Shown in pieces: positions 35,530-47,178 of a stretch of 64,000 nucleotides of DNA. The position numbers and the translations under genes were made by a program. Where the stretch lies: NCBI GenBank assembly GCA_025504975.1, contig JANUWI010000001.1:4960001-5024000 (forward strand). The letters run 5' to 3'. Within the stretch, counting starts at the first letter, position 1, and every line of letters starts with the position of its first letter. Origin of the DNA: Plenodomus lindquistii (Eukaryota > Ascomycota > Dothideomycetes > Pleosporales > Leptosphaeriaceae). The notes beneath the pieces were generated by a model. That model worked only from the letters and a program-made list of their open reading frames with translations, was not told the origin of the DNA and made no database searches.

Positions 35530-37305
35530 ATGGTTGCAACCATAGATCCACTTGTCCTACCGCCCAAAGTCTCCAGCGACGCTTTCAGCGCCTTTCTATC
35601 GGCATGTCAAGACATTGGCAGTGACAACATCACTGTCATCTCATCATCATCCCAGATCGACGATGGCGACTACATGAAGCCAAACTACACACACGACCCA
35701 CATCACATCTTGAAGCAGGACTTCTTTCTTGCTTCAGCCGTCATTGCGCCTCGCAATGTTGCCGATGTACAGACTATCGTTAAGGCTGCGAATGAGTACC
35801 TCGTGCCTTTGTGGCCTATCAGCATCGGAAGGAATTCGGGCTACGGAGGAGCCGCACCACGAGTTTCTGGTAGCGTGGTGGTGAATATGGGAAAACACAT
35901 GAACAAGATCCTTGAAGTTAATGTGGAGGGTGCATATGCATTGGTTGAGCCAGGTAAGTCGTTGACCATAGTCGCTACAAGCGCTGTGCTAAACTAGTCT
36001 CAGGCGTTACATATCACGATTTACATACTTATCTCGTTGAGAACAACCTTCGAGATAAGCTGTGGCTCGATGTACCAGATCTAGGTGGTGGTTCCGTCTT
36101 GGGTAACACCATGGAGCGAGGTGTCGGGTACACCCCATATGGAGGTGAGTTATAGTGTCCTCTCCGCGCCAGACCGTATCTAAAGATTGTCTTTAGATCA
36201 CTTCATGATGCACTCTGGCATTGAACTAGTGCTCCCCAGCGGCGAGCTGATTCGAACCGGTATGGGTGCATTGCCAAATCCAAAACAGAAGGAGGGTGTT
36301 GCGCCGCAAGATCAGCCTTGGAACGAGACAGCTCAGCTGTTCAACTATGGTTTTGGTCCTTATGTTGACGGTATCTTCACACAGTCGAATCTCGGCATCG
36401 CCACAAAGATGGGCATGTGGCTCATGCCAAACCCTGGTGGTTTCCAATCCTACCTCATCACCATCCCACGGGAAGAGGATCTTAAGCAAGCTGTCGATAT
36501 CATTCGGCCTCTAAGGTTGAACATGGTACTCCAGAACGTCCCTACTATCCGCCACATCCTCCTCGACGCCGCAGTACTAGGCCACAAATCCGACTACACC
36601 TCCGACATCAGCAAGCCCCTAACCGACTCGGAGCTCGACGCCATAGCCAAGAAGCTCAATCTCGGTCGCTGGAACTTCTACGGTGCCCTCTACGGCCCCG
36701 CCCCAATCCGCGAGGCAATGTGGTCCGTAGTCAAACAATCCTTCTCTGCCATTCCCGGCGCAAAATTCTACTTCCCGGAAGACCGCACAGAAGCACACTC
36801 CATCCTGCACACACGCCACAAGACCATGCAAGGCATCCCCACCTATGACGAACTAAAATGGGTATCCTGGCTCCCCAACGGCTCACACCTCTTCTTCTCG
36901 CCCATCGCCAAGGTAAACGGCGACGACGCAACCAAGCAATTCAGCCTCACGAAAAAACGCTGCCACGAAGCGGGTCTCGATTTCATCGGCACTTTTACAA
37001 TCGGCATGCGCGAAATGCACCATATCGTGTGTATAGTATTTAACCGCAAAGACGAGGCGCAGAAGAAGAAGGCGGTGTGGCTTATCAAGACGCTGATTGA
37101 GGACTGTGCGAATGAAGGCTGGGGCGAGTATCGAACGCATCTTGCGGCTATGGATCAGATTATGGATACGTATTCGTTTAACGATCATGTGTTTAGGCGG
37201 TTCAACGAGACTATTAAGAATGCGGTGGATCCGAATGGGATTATGGCGCCGGGGAAGTCGGGGATCTGGCCTAAGTCGTATGATCGCGAGGTGTGGAAGA
37301 TTTAG
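35530..37305 (+). CDS. vaoA: vanillyl-alcohol oxidase (FAD-dependent, VAO family)
   Basis: Three exons, 35530-35953, 36004-36144 and 36197-37305; 557 aa, close to the 560 of the Penicillium simplicissimum enzyme. Key sites of that enzyme can be placed: His of the covalent FAD in NGSHLFFSP (His422 there, 418 here), Asp170 in LWLDVPDLGGG, Tyr108 in SIGRNSGYGG, Phe454/Thr457 in DFIGTF, and Tyr503-Arg504 in GEYRTHL. The known reaction is oxidation of vanillyl alcohol, 4-(methoxymethyl)phenol or eugenol-type 4-alkylphenols, releasing H2O2. It ends in Trp-Lys-Ile, whereas I recall Trp-Lys-Leu, a peroxisomal-type signal, in the Penicillium protein. Coding-strand composition turns from C-rich to G-rich after about 37050. 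The neighbouring regulator gene fits a phenolic-catabolism role. Confidence 0.95.
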
Positions 37306-38912
37306 GGGGGGTGCTGGGAGGTAGGATGGGGTGGAGAGGGTGTATGATAGGGAGAGTTTTAAATGTGTGTGTGTGTGTATCGATGCATTTGTTCAATCTA
37401 TGATCTTGCTATATCGTGACTTGTGAGCCTTTTTTTTTCCCCACCCGTTTGGTGGGACTTTGAGACAGCTAGACGCTGTGTACCAGATGGAACTACCAAA
37501 TCACAATTCTTCACCTGGAGCATATCAAAATCAATCACGAAAAGCTCAACGGTCTGTACGAGCGCTAGATCTACATTGACATCTCTCCCCTCAGCCAGCC
37601 AGCCCAATTCCAGCGGGCCAAACTGCCAACTGCCAATGCATGCCAAACTCGACTAACACCGTCTTTCCCAACCCACAACACACCCCCACACACTTCCCAC
37701 CACCCGCCGCGCACCACCAACCGACCACCACGAACCGCGTACTGTGACTCCGCCCACTCCGCCCTCCAAAACCCCCTCCCACCACCACCACCGGAAAATT
37801 CCCACAAACTCCACACGCACACGCAACACGCACACGCGCATGCCCCGTTTCCCCCCCAAGTGCCGTCCGTGTAAATGCCGAGAATGCGGAGAACATTAGT
37901 TAGATCCGGGGGAAAAAATTCTTGGCAAGCATGACTGTTGTGCAATATGGGGAGGAAGGGCGAAACAGGGCGGTAAACGTGTATTGTGTATAGTGTGGTT
38001 AGTGCTAGCCAAGACCAAGCGGTCGGAGGGGGGGGATTTTGGTAGATTGTTTGAGCTGCGAGGGAGAGATGTTGTAGGTATGAGTGTGGGGATGGTATGG
38101 TGCGGTTTAGGCTGCGCGTGATTTGCCTCAAATCTCTACTTTACTTACACACGTTTGATCGTTGGAATAAGAAACCCCGTCACTGTGTCGTCTTTGCGCG
38201 TAATGTACTGGTACCCAATACATGACCTTTTGTATACGATTTCCTCCTGTTGTACCTCACTTTGTGCTGGAGGACAAGACGGAGGTGGTGAATCTATGTT
38301 TGCATGTGTACGTATACGTCTGCGAGATCGACAAGATGGTGTTTTGAGTGCTGCGTACTTTTCATGTTGAGCTGGTTGAGCCCTTGAGGACGCAGAATTA
38401 TTGGGTTGATAGGGCAGGCCATGTGGACGTCAAATTGCAGGTAAGAAATGGAATTTTGGACTTGCCCAGCTTCAGACAGTAGCTGGGAAGTAGATGGATA
38501 GGAGTGGAGTTAATGTTCTACATTCTGGAAACTGACAGCCATGATGAATACTATACCTGGAACTATTCTTTCCTTGTATCTTGCGAGCTTACATCCAATG
38601 TGATTATTCGCCAATGTCTTGCGGATGGAGCACGACCACATTGAGCATTTCTGGCACAAGGAGGCGGAAAGATTAGCAATACTATAATTCTACACTATCT
38701 GATGAGCCAATCCTTGGGACACCGCACCGGCTATGCAACCAAGTAGATATCAAATGACCAGAGTTGCAAATGCTCTCCGAACGCCAGACACTGGGACCAT
38801 CCCTGCGTCGTTTCAAAGGACATACCAAACCCCCTCGACTTCCTGTGAGAACATGACCTAGGATAAGAAGCAAAGACCGACCGCGGTATCAGGACTGGAA
38901 CATGGACGACTT
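37306..38912. other. intergenic between convergent genes
   Basis: About 1.6 kb between the 3' ends of the oxidase and IWS1. The + strand is strongly C-rich at 37580-37860 with no plausible gene. The minus-strand frames there are G-rich low complexity. No tRNA was seen. Confidence 0.5.
37364..37378. repeat. (TG)n microsatellite
   Basis: About seven TG units lie 60 bp after the oxidase stop codon. Confidence 0.8.
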
Positions 38913-40372
38913 TCAACGTCTGTTTCCACCACCACGACCGCGAATTTGCTTCAAAATATCCACATTGGTGGAACGGCTGCGATTGTTCTCGTTGAATGTA
39001 ACGTTGCTCTTGGGAGCGATAGTGTAGTTTGTCGGGCCAGTCTCCATACGAGCGCGGACAAAGTTTCGTGGGGCCTCGAGAGCCTTCTTCCTCGCAGCGG
39101 CAGCCTGGCTGGCCTGACTGCTGGCCATACGATCGGCGTTTCTGTTCATGCTAAAAGACTGTTAGTTATTGAACCACACAGGGGGTTCTGGAGATCGCGT
39201 ACCTTGGATCGTAGTCAGCCTGGGCAAACTCCTTCTTGCGGTAATCGTCAGTTCGCCTGAGAATAGGGCGAGTCCAATCTGTGAAGAGTCGCTCGGCTTG
39301 GCGCTTGATGGTGAGTTCAGGGCGTTTGCTCTTGATGTAGAACATGATGACCTTGCCAATACCAGAGGCTACCAGTGTGTCCTTATTGACAGGCAGTTTT
39401 GCGAGCGACGCGAAGAGCTCCTTCTGAATGTCGTAGGCGGGGAGACTGCCGTCGCTAAGCGGCTCGAGGAAGAAGCGCACAGACTCGAGGAGGTTGACTT
39501 CAGGGTCTACTATGGTCTCCCTCAGACTGTTCTTGTTGAGCAGGGCTGTGACTTCTGGTAGGAGCTTCAGCTTGTGTCGGGCGGGTTCGTCGCGCTTGCG
39601 TCCTTCGTTGTCGGCTTCAGCCGCTGCGGCCATGCGACGGCGCATCTCTTCAATCTCCTGGTCGGCCATTTGCTCTAGATCGATGCCATCCTTCTTTCGT
39701 CGGCGCGAGGAGCTGCCCTTGACTATCGAGTCGATCTGCGCATTGAGCGCGCGTTTCCGGCCTGCAATCTTTTGTCAGCACACGACTCATGTTCGGAGTA
39801 TCTTTGTACGTACGCTCTTCTGGGGTCAAGTTTGCGTCTGCATCCTCATCTGGGCTGGCGCCTCGGGCTCTGCCTGCCTTCTTGGACCGCTTGCTACGCC
39901 TGTCTCCGTCGGCGCCTCCCTCTTCGCCATCTTCGCCGTCCTTGTTCTTCTTGCGTCGCGGCTTATCCGCACGCTTCTTCTTCTTCTTGGGCTCCTCGCC
40001 ATCTGCCCCTGTGCGCTTGCGCTTGTGTACACCAATCTGCTTGACATTGTCCTCGTCAATGGCCTGCGCCGGACGCTCCTCAATAGCAATGTTGCTTGCG
40101 TCGAACTCGCCAAACTGCTCGTCAAATTGGTCGTCGTCTAGCGCCTCAGAAAGGACGGATTCGTTGTCTGAGAGCCCGGCCTGAATGTCGTCGTCGTCGG
40201 GCATCCCTGGCTGCTTTTCCGTCGCCTCCATGTCCTGGTAGGGCTCGGCGATGGTGGCGTTGGGGACAGAGTTCTCCTCATCAATTTCAGGGCGTAGCGG
40301 GTCCTGGGGGTCGTTTCCAGCCTCAGGAAGCGGCGACCCTGAGTGCGAGTGAGTGAACTCGACGTCCTCCAT
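38913..40372 (-). CDS. IWS1: IWS1/Spn1 transcription elongation factor
   Basis: Three exons on the minus strand, 40372-39814, 39761-39203 and 39150-38913; 451 aa. The N-terminal half is acidic and disordered, with strings of Asp/Glu and a Lys/Arg-rich nuclear-localisation region (KRKRTGADGEEPKKKKKR). Residues ~230-390 form the TFIIS N-terminal-like domain: RHKLKLLPEVTALLNKNSL, NLLESVRFFLEPL and SGIGKVIMFYIKSKRPEL. These are IWS1 hallmarks. The family binds Spt6 and RNA polymerase II and acts in elongation, chromatin and mRNA export. The C-terminus ends in a glycine/arginine patch (RGRGGGNRR). Length is near yeast Spn1 (410). It is divergent from PCF11 across 848 bp. Confidence 0.93.
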
Positions 40373-41220
40373 GATGGTGCCTTGGTGGACAAAGTAGTGG
40401 CCACGTGATGAGTGATCTTCTGGTATTCGACGAGGGGTTCAAGAGTGAATGAAGGACAGGGAGAGGGGCCGTGGCAAGTGCGAGTGGAGTAGACGTGGCC
40501 GTGATAGATTCGCGACCCGTCACTTTCTTTGAGGAGAGCGCGACGGGCCATGACGCGCGGTACAACGATTGGCCGGAGTCTTGGCAACCACCGGCGTCCG
40601 TGCGTCAGCTGAAAGAAGCACCAGCCGTCGGCCCCATCACTGCGCCTTCCCTCCACGACTCACCTCGACGCCCTTCTTCTCTTCTCTCTCTCCCTCTCTC
40701 CCTCCCAACACACTTGCTCACGTGCGGCGACAACACCGCACAGCTGTTGGACTGAGACTCCCAGCATCGACCACCACTGCCATCACCCACGTCATAGCCT
40801 CGGCTTGCTTGACACAACGCTCACACTAGGTATTCCCTCTGCGCGCTTCTGTCGCATTTGCGCGCGCTGCTGCCACTCTAGCTGGCCTGAGGGAGGAAGG
40901 ACGCATATTGGGAGGAGCACAGCGGCGGGAGGAGCGCGAGTCTTGTCACTGTCCTTGCTGTACCAGCGCATCTTCGCGCTGCCTCGTCAGGCGCGGCCAT
41001 AGCTAGTATCAACAGAAACACTGTCTTTACGTGTGTTCGAGAGCGAGGAAAACATCGTCCATCTTGATCATCTGGCATCCGAGACCGGCCATATCCGGAT
41101 TGCGACTTCAACAAACGCAAGGCGAACAGCTGCATCATACTGTTGACGCATAAGCTCCTTCTCTAACCGCCCAAGCACTTCACCCTCTACCCCACCCCCA
41201 CAGCATCAACTCTGCCCATC
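40373..41220. other. shared promoter of IWS1 and PCF11
   Basis: An 848-bp spacer between two divergent genes. It is pyrimidine-rich on the + strand near 40670-40720 and again before 41220. No TATA box was seen at either end, fitting housekeeping promoters. Confidence 0.55.
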
Positions 41221-43449
41221 ATGTCTTTGCCAGCTGCTGAAGTGGCAGCCGACTTTCGAGATGCTTTGCAAGATCTCAGGATGAACAGTAGACCGGAAAT
41301 TAGCAATCTAACCCTCATCGCCAAAGAAAACACAGAGTACGCCGAAGCCATATCAACTGAGCTTGAGAATCACGTTCGATCGGTGAGTCTACTAACGTTC
41401 ACTACAATCACCATGGGCGACTTTGGCTTCTCATGTTTGGCTACACTTCTACAAGTGACTAATATGTGGTAGACTCGACCTGAGTGGAAACTTCCAGCGC
41501 TCTATGTACTCGACTCAATTGTCAAGAATGTCGGCACTCCCTACACCGTCTACATCGGACGCAACCTTTACCGAACTTTCATGGATGCCTATATGGTCAT
41601 GGACCAAGGCACTCGAAAGGCTATGGAAGGTCTGTTGCGCACGTGGAAGCAGCCTGTACCTGAGTCAATGGATCCTCGCCCTGTGTTCCCTGTCGATGTG
41701 ACTCGAGATATTGAGAATGCCTTGGGCAAGATGCGTGCTGCCGTGCAACAACAGGTCCAGCGCCCACAACATGCCCTGCCACCGCGCCCACCTACAAATG
41801 TGGCCTGGAGAGACACTGCTACTCCGCCACAGAATGGATCACATTATGCAGCTCCAAATGACCCCCGGGCTCGAACGGTATGTATGCATGTTCAATACGA
41901 TCAGTAGTCCAAGCTAACATTGCCCCGACAGACGTACCCACCCACGCCACAATATGGGCCTCCGCACACATCAACACCACCAGTTCCATATCACCACCCG
42001 CCGCAGCACGCACAGCCAATGTCTTCAGTAGATCTTGCTGAATTGAAGTCTGAAATCACTCAGCTGATCAACAATACCCAGACTCTGTTTGCACACAATC
42101 CCACGGATGTTGCTGTTCGGACAAAGTTACAGGCACTCCTCTCATTGAAACAGATTCTCGACACACAGACACTTCCCCCGCAGCAGCTCGAGGCCGTTCG
42201 TCAGCAAGTGCGAGCTCTAGCACCGCCTCCAGCACCCGCCCCTGCGTTCTCGCCGCCAACGCCTACATATCCACCACAGCATGCGATGCCTCCACATCTC
42301 CCATCAGGTTTCCCTCCAGCTGGTGCTCCACCTAATGGTGTCCCGCCAAATGTCGCTCAACTGCTCGCTGGCTTCAGATCTCCAATGCAACAACAACCAC
42401 CGCAGCCTGCGCCCACGCCTAACCCTCCCACTCTGAACTTGGCAGATCTATTGAAGCGTATGTCGTCTCCTGCACAACCTCCTTCAGTAACAGCTCCTGC
42501 GCCATTTCCACCACCGTTCCCTGGATTTCCACCACCCGTCTCCACCCCCGTACCTGCTCCTCAACCAGCACCTCCTGTGTCATCCGGAACGCCAACGGCC
42601 AATCTTGCTGCGCTTCTGGCGCAGTTCAACAAGCCTGCGGCTGCACCACCTTCACTGCAGCCCACCCCGGTGCAAAGCACACCTGTACCTCAATTTCAGC
42701 CGCCTCCCGTCGCTGCCCCTCCGGCTCTTGGTAGTGCTGATTGGCTTCTCAAAGCCCTGGGCAGCGTACCTGGCGGTACTTCCGTGAACGCGACGCCTAT
42801 CGCAGCCCAGCCGATGGCCCGACAAGCATCAGGACCTTCAGACCTAATGGACCATATCGAGTTGACCACCGCTTCCATGAAAAAGCCCCGTATGCACCTG
42901 ATCTCTCGGCTTTACGAAGCCAAGCCTAACATGTGTGCCTCCTGTGGCCGACGCTTCGAGAACACCACCGAAGGTAAAGAGAAGAAGGCCCGACACATGG
43001 ACTGGCACTTCAAGATGAAAGACCCCGACGCCGCAAAGCGTGGTCTCCACCGCCAATGGTACATTTCGGAGCGCGACTGGATCGAGTACCGTGAAGTTGA
43101 TGAATCATCTCCTTCAAACGATGCCTCTGCCTCGACCACAAATCATGCTTCCAAGCCCAAAAAGCAGGCAAAAGATCGCTATGTCAGTGTACCACAGGAC
43201 GTGACTCTGCAGCAGGCACCGTGTCCCATTTGTCAGGAGAAATTCGACACAGTGTGGAGCGTCGAGGCCAATGACTTTGTCTGGATGGACGCATTGGGTG
43301 TTGGGGGGAAGGTATATCATGCCACTTGCTTCGAGGAGTATAGTAAAGGGTTGGGCATCGAGATGCCTGGGACACCGGACTCTGTGTTGGGGAAGCGGAG
43401 GGCGGATGGTGTAGGCGGGGAAGCGGGGAAGAAGGTTAGGGCGTACTGA
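41221..43449 (+). CDS. PCF11: PCF11, CTD-binding cleavage/polyadenylation factor
   Basis: Three exons, 41221-41382, 41473-41877 and 41932-43449; 694 aa. The N-terminal ~135 residues are a CTD-interacting domain (LTLIAKENTEYAEAIST, then WKLPALYVLDSIVKNVGTPY). A Pro/Gln-rich low-complexity middle follows. Near the C-terminus two zinc fingers (CASCGRRFENTTEGKEKKARHMDWH and CPICQEKFDTVW...HATCFEEY) flank a YISERDWIEY segment, as in the known Clp1-binding region. PCF11 belongs to cleavage factor IA; it binds Ser2-phosphorylated RNA polymerase II, cuts pre-mRNA 3' ends with its partners and promotes termination. Size is close to yeast Pcf11 (626). Confidence 0.94.
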
Positions 43450-44174
43450 GAAGGGACTTGTAAGGGAGACGAGTGGGATTTCTTTTGGGCTGATTGGAGG
43501 ATGAGATTTTTTCATGCATAGCGTGGCATTGGGAGGGGGTATTTATATGAGGGCTTTTTCTCAACTCGGAAGGAGACTGTGCATGAAGGTGCAGAATGTA
43601 CGTTGAGCGTATCATGGATCTGAACTTTGACTTTGGTTCTCACATAGTAGGAATTAAGGTTTCTTGTCGCACTCGCTGTGGATAGAACTCGTTGGGTTAA
43701 TCGAAGTCAGTGATTGAATGCATGTTGAGGTTGTGTGCGCCGGCCTATTCTGGCGATTTGAGAAAGCGGTACTGTATGAATTGAGATGTGCAAGCATCCT
43801 CTGTGCATCGTGCTGGTAAGTATTCTAGGTGTGCTCTCTCGCGTAGTGCTCATTGTGCACATAGAGGGGATCTGCCCAGAGCATTGTGCCAGTAGGGTAA
43901 CCACGGTAAAACTCTGCAAGACATCTCTGCATAAAGGGAGATGGTGAGTACACAATCGACATTTATGTGTTCTCACATATAAACATTATGAGGATGTATC
44001 TCCCCAGTATATCTACAGCCGTGCAACACTCCCCCCATGATCCAGACCTCGTCCAACAACTTTCCCCGACTCCATCTCCCTAACCCAAAGCGATCTACAA
44101 ATTCCACTCGAAGAACCCCACTCACCAACTGAGTCCCCCTCAGCACACGCAAAATCCCTTCCCATCTTCCCAAC
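43450..44174. other. intergenic
   Basis: This is the 3' flank of PCF11, then a switch from a G/T-rich to a strongly C-rich + strand at about 44030, leading into the first RING gene. No gene was seen. Confidence 0.5.
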
Positions 44175-44867
44175 ATGCCCGCCTCTCGCCGCCTCCTCCC
44201 CACCTACTCCACCTTCCTAACCTCGCACCTCTTCCCCCTCCCCCTCACCACCCCCTCCCTAACCCCATGCCCAATCTGCCAAGACCCATACTCCCCCACT
44301 CGCCCCCCCATCCAAATTCTCTCCCCAAAATGCTCCCACACCTTCTGCCGCCCCTGCCTAACCACCTGGCTATCTCGCAAACAAACCTGCCCCATGTGCC
44401 GCACACTCCTCTGCGCATCCGAACCACGCACACCGCTCTTCACTGACCCCCCTCACCTCTTTGCCCCGTCGTCAACATTCTACTTTGGGCTCTTCAGCGC
44501 TGGGCATGTCTCAGTTGGCGCAATCACAAGTCGCCGCCTGGCGGTGGAGTGGTTGGCGCATATGTGGGAGCGTGTACGTGTTGATACTGAAGAGGCGGTG
44601 GTGAGGTTTTCGAATCGCGAATTGCAGGTTTGGATCTTGTATGCGCTTTGGTGGGCGTGTGAGGTGGCGGGGGCGAGGAGGGGGCAGAATGTGAGGCAGT
44701 ATTGTTTAGGGGAGGAGGTGTGGGTACGGGTTTTGGGGGTGGGGAGGGAGATGGTGGGGACGTGGTTGAGGGTGGAGGGGAGGGTGGAGGGGTTTGATGA
44801 GGGGGTTTGGGTACGGAGGATGGGGGAGGCTGTGGGGTGGGGGTTGGGGGGTGAGGGGGAGGAGTAA
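44175..44867 (+). CDS. RING-finger protein, cluster member 1
   Basis: Intronless, 230 aa. A complete C3HC4 RING lies at residues 32-75: Cys32, Cys35, Cys53, His55, Cys58, Cys61, Cys72 and Cys75, all zinc ligands present. After a spacer, a helical C-terminal module begins with RRLAVEWLAHMWE and ends near VWVRRMGEAVGWG. The same module, diverged, recurs in the next three RING genes. It probably acts as a ubiquitin E3, but no target can be inferred. The coding strand is extremely C-rich to about 44460 and extremely G-rich from 44640 to the stop, with several runs able to form G-quadruplexes. I found no transmembrane segment. Confidence 0.8.
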   Translation: MPASRRLLPTYSTFLTSHLFPLPLTTPSLTPCPICQDPYSPTRPPIQILSPKCSHTFCRPCLTTWLSRKQTCPMCRTLLCASEPRTPLFTDPPHLFAPSSTFYFGLFSAGHVSVGAITSRRLAVEWLAHMWERVRVDTEEAVVRFSNRELQVWILYALWWACEVAGARRGQNVRQYCLGEEVWVRVLGVGREMVGTWLRVEGRVEGFDEGVWVRRMGEAVGWGLGGEGEE

Positions 44868-45753
44868 GTATTGGTGACGACTATCGAGGTTTTTCCTTGA
44901 TCGCAATCCTTGTGCCCTTGCTAATTTTGAATATGGATTTGGCATTTTCCAACGGTATAGCCGCACTTTGTTAGGAGGGTTGCGGGCAACGCTTTAAAAG
45001 TTTGGTATGCGTCGTCTCGTTGTTATTCGGAGTTTACAGATTGGCGTTCTTGTGGGATTCGAAAGTACACTTGCTTCATTGAAACTGAAATCTTTAAAGC
45101 CATAAACATGTCCTCGCACGTGAACATACCGTGACTAAATTGATTGTGATGTTGACGACGTGGGAAATGGGTGTTAGAGGAAAGCAGCACCATGTCCTCT
45201 AGTCTCATCCTATGTACAAGATCATTGCTGGCTTAGGCCATGGTTGTGATTAGAAACCCATCCGTGTAATTTTGAATCTCCGTGTCTTCTTCTCGCTAAA
45301 ATTGGACATTTCTGCTCGTTCGGTGAGGTAGGAAGTCTATAATTACGGGATTCTTCGTAATCCATGACACACCGTCATCTCACACGTCCCTCGGGATTGA
45401 TTTCATGTTACTTACCACACGCATGCTACTATGACGGAACGCATTGTGTAGGCGCAATGTCGAAAACGTTTCCAAATCCGACTAGGTCAATCAGTAGAAG
45501 TACTGTGACCGCATACTAAGCGCACTGTGCACACATATATGCATTGTGTACCTGACAAGCTAAGAGTATATATACAAGGCAATGATAGTCTTCCCAGACA
45601 ATCCAGACCTCGCTCGAACTTCAATCCACTACCTATTCAGCCAGACTGAATAAATCCACAAATTCGATACAAGCAAAGTCTCACAACAAACTCTTCGGTA
45701 ACCTTACTCCAAGTCATCAAATCGCCTTCAGTATTCCTTCAGACGCTGCCAAC
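44868..45753. other. intergenic
   Basis: A spacer of 886 bp with a TATA box at 45567 and an A/C-rich leader before the next RING gene. No other element was recognised. Confidence 0.5.
45567..45574 (+). promoter_or_regulatory. TATA-like element
   Basis: TATATATA lies 180 bp before the ATG of the second RING gene, followed by an A/C-rich leader. Confidence 0.5.
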
Positions 45754-46476
45754 ATGGCTTCTAGCAACGCTTTGCCAACTAAGGAGGAGTTCCTCGCGAT
45801 CAACACTATCCCCCTCGTTCCATACGATCATCTCGACGAATGCTCAATCTGCCGGGACCCGTTCGACGCGAACCACGTACCCATCCAGATTCAAGCTCCA
45901 GACTGCACCCACATCTTCGGAGCGAAGTGCCTCCTAACCTGGCTCGCAACTGCTTCCAGCTGCCCCATGTGCCGTGCCACGCTCTTTGGACAACAAGCTT
46001 CTGACGGCTCAATCCACGAAGGTTTCGAACAAAATCCCACTCTCGACGATTCAATCCACGAGGATTTCGAACAATATCCTGACGATTTAGCAGATAATAT
46101 TGGCCAGATCACCCACCGCCGCATCGCCGCGTGCTTTGTACAGAGGCTCTGGGAATTGACGTGGGAAGTACGTATCGCCCCGCCTCTTTTTACTCCTGCT
46201 ATGTATGCCCTGCGTGGTGTTATAACTGACCGAGTTGAAGACCTTGTACACCGGTCGCTTTCCTTAGCAACTGAGCTTGCATGGACCGAGTTCGGCATGC
46301 TGCACGATCGTTGTCTCTGGGTGAGCGAAGAGCAGAACGAGGTGCTGACGAGTGTCATAAGCCAGATGGTTTCTTATCATCGAGATAATGGCGAATTCCG
46401 CGCCTGGAGTGAGCAGGCTGAGGACGGGCTGTGGATGAGCTTGGTAGGTATGTTGATGCCTGGGTGGCGATGGTAA
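45754..46476 (+). CDS. RING-finger protein, cluster member 2 (Gly at ligand 5)
   Basis: Intronless, 240 aa. The start is MASSNALPTKEEFLAI. The RING spans residues 30-73 with Cys30, Cys33, Cys51, His53, Cys59, Cys70 and Cys73; the fifth ligand position (56) is Gly within THIFGAKC. Two short related repeats follow the RING (SIHEGFEQNPTLDD and SIHEDFEQYPDDLAD). The C-terminal helical module begins ITHRRIAACFVQRLWELTW and ends with WMSLVGMLMPGW. A role as an E3-like adaptor is an inference, and the missing ligand may change zinc binding. Its G+C use is more even than in member 1. Confidence 0.8.
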   Translation: MASSNALPTKEEFLAINTIPLVPYDHLDECSICRDPFDANHVPIQIQAPDCTHIFGAKCLLTWLATASSCPMCRATLFGQQASDGSIHEGFEQNPTLDDSIHEDFEQYPDDLADNIGQITHRRIAACFVQRLWELTWEVRIAPPLFTPAMYALRGVITDRVEDLVHRSLSLATELAWTEFGMLHDRCLWVSEEQNEVLTSVISQMVSYHRDNGEFRAWSEQAEDGLWMSLVGMLMPGWRW

Positions 46477-47178
46477 GTTGCTGACACTTCGCGGCTGCCA
46501 GCATTAGGCATTGACTTTCGCATCATGTAGAATCTTCGCTCCTGGCGAGGAAGAAATTTTCAAGGTGGGACGGTGTCCATCAGGTAGGTCAGTGCCAGTG
46601 TAGGTTGCAGGCAACCTGTCACACGTTCGGTTCATGTTGCAGCTCATTGCTTTACTTTCCCCATTGGCGTTTGGCGTAAGTTCTTGAATAGACAATTGCT
46701 GGACAAGAATAGAATTCACAACCTATGTTTACATCAATACAAGCATAAATTTTCAACGCCCATGCACAACCGTGATCTCTTTCATTATAGGCTATATCTT
46801 GTCTGCTCTTCTCTTTCTCTGAAAAGGTCATGGGCTCACAAGCCCGTGCCCATGCGTGAATTTCGGTGCTACTCTTGCGCACGATACAACGATGCCGGAA
46901 TTAAGTGCGGGAAATATTAACAACTTTTGGGGAAAGTTGTTATATTCGAACCTATAATAAGGTACTTCAAAGTACCAAAGATACAAGACTATTGCCCCGG
47001 CATACCAAAGTCATGCAAGAGACGTAACGAAGTACCATTTCCAGCCCAGCTTCCAAACGTTCTGGCCAAATTCGCAAGTCCTCTGTGCGACGAGTTTCCA
47101 CTCGCGAGTCTCACTGTATTCCCAAACTGCTCCAATTCCTTAGCTGCGTTCGCGAAACCCTTCCCTCCAGCTGGTCTC
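46477..47178. other. intergenic
   Basis: A spacer between converging RING genes 2 (+) and 3 (-). It carries a small GGTACTTCAAAGTACC palindrome near 46960. No coding signal was seen. Confidence 0.5.

Noticed and set aside
32427..37305. A secondary-metabolite gene cluster around the transcription factor
   Set aside because: No polyketide synthase, peptide synthetase, terpene cyclase, P450 or transporter lies nearby; only VAO is adjacent.
37571..38131. 186-codon minus ORF downstream of VAO
   Set aside because: It is a by-product of a C-rich + strand tract, with overlapping frames of low complexity.
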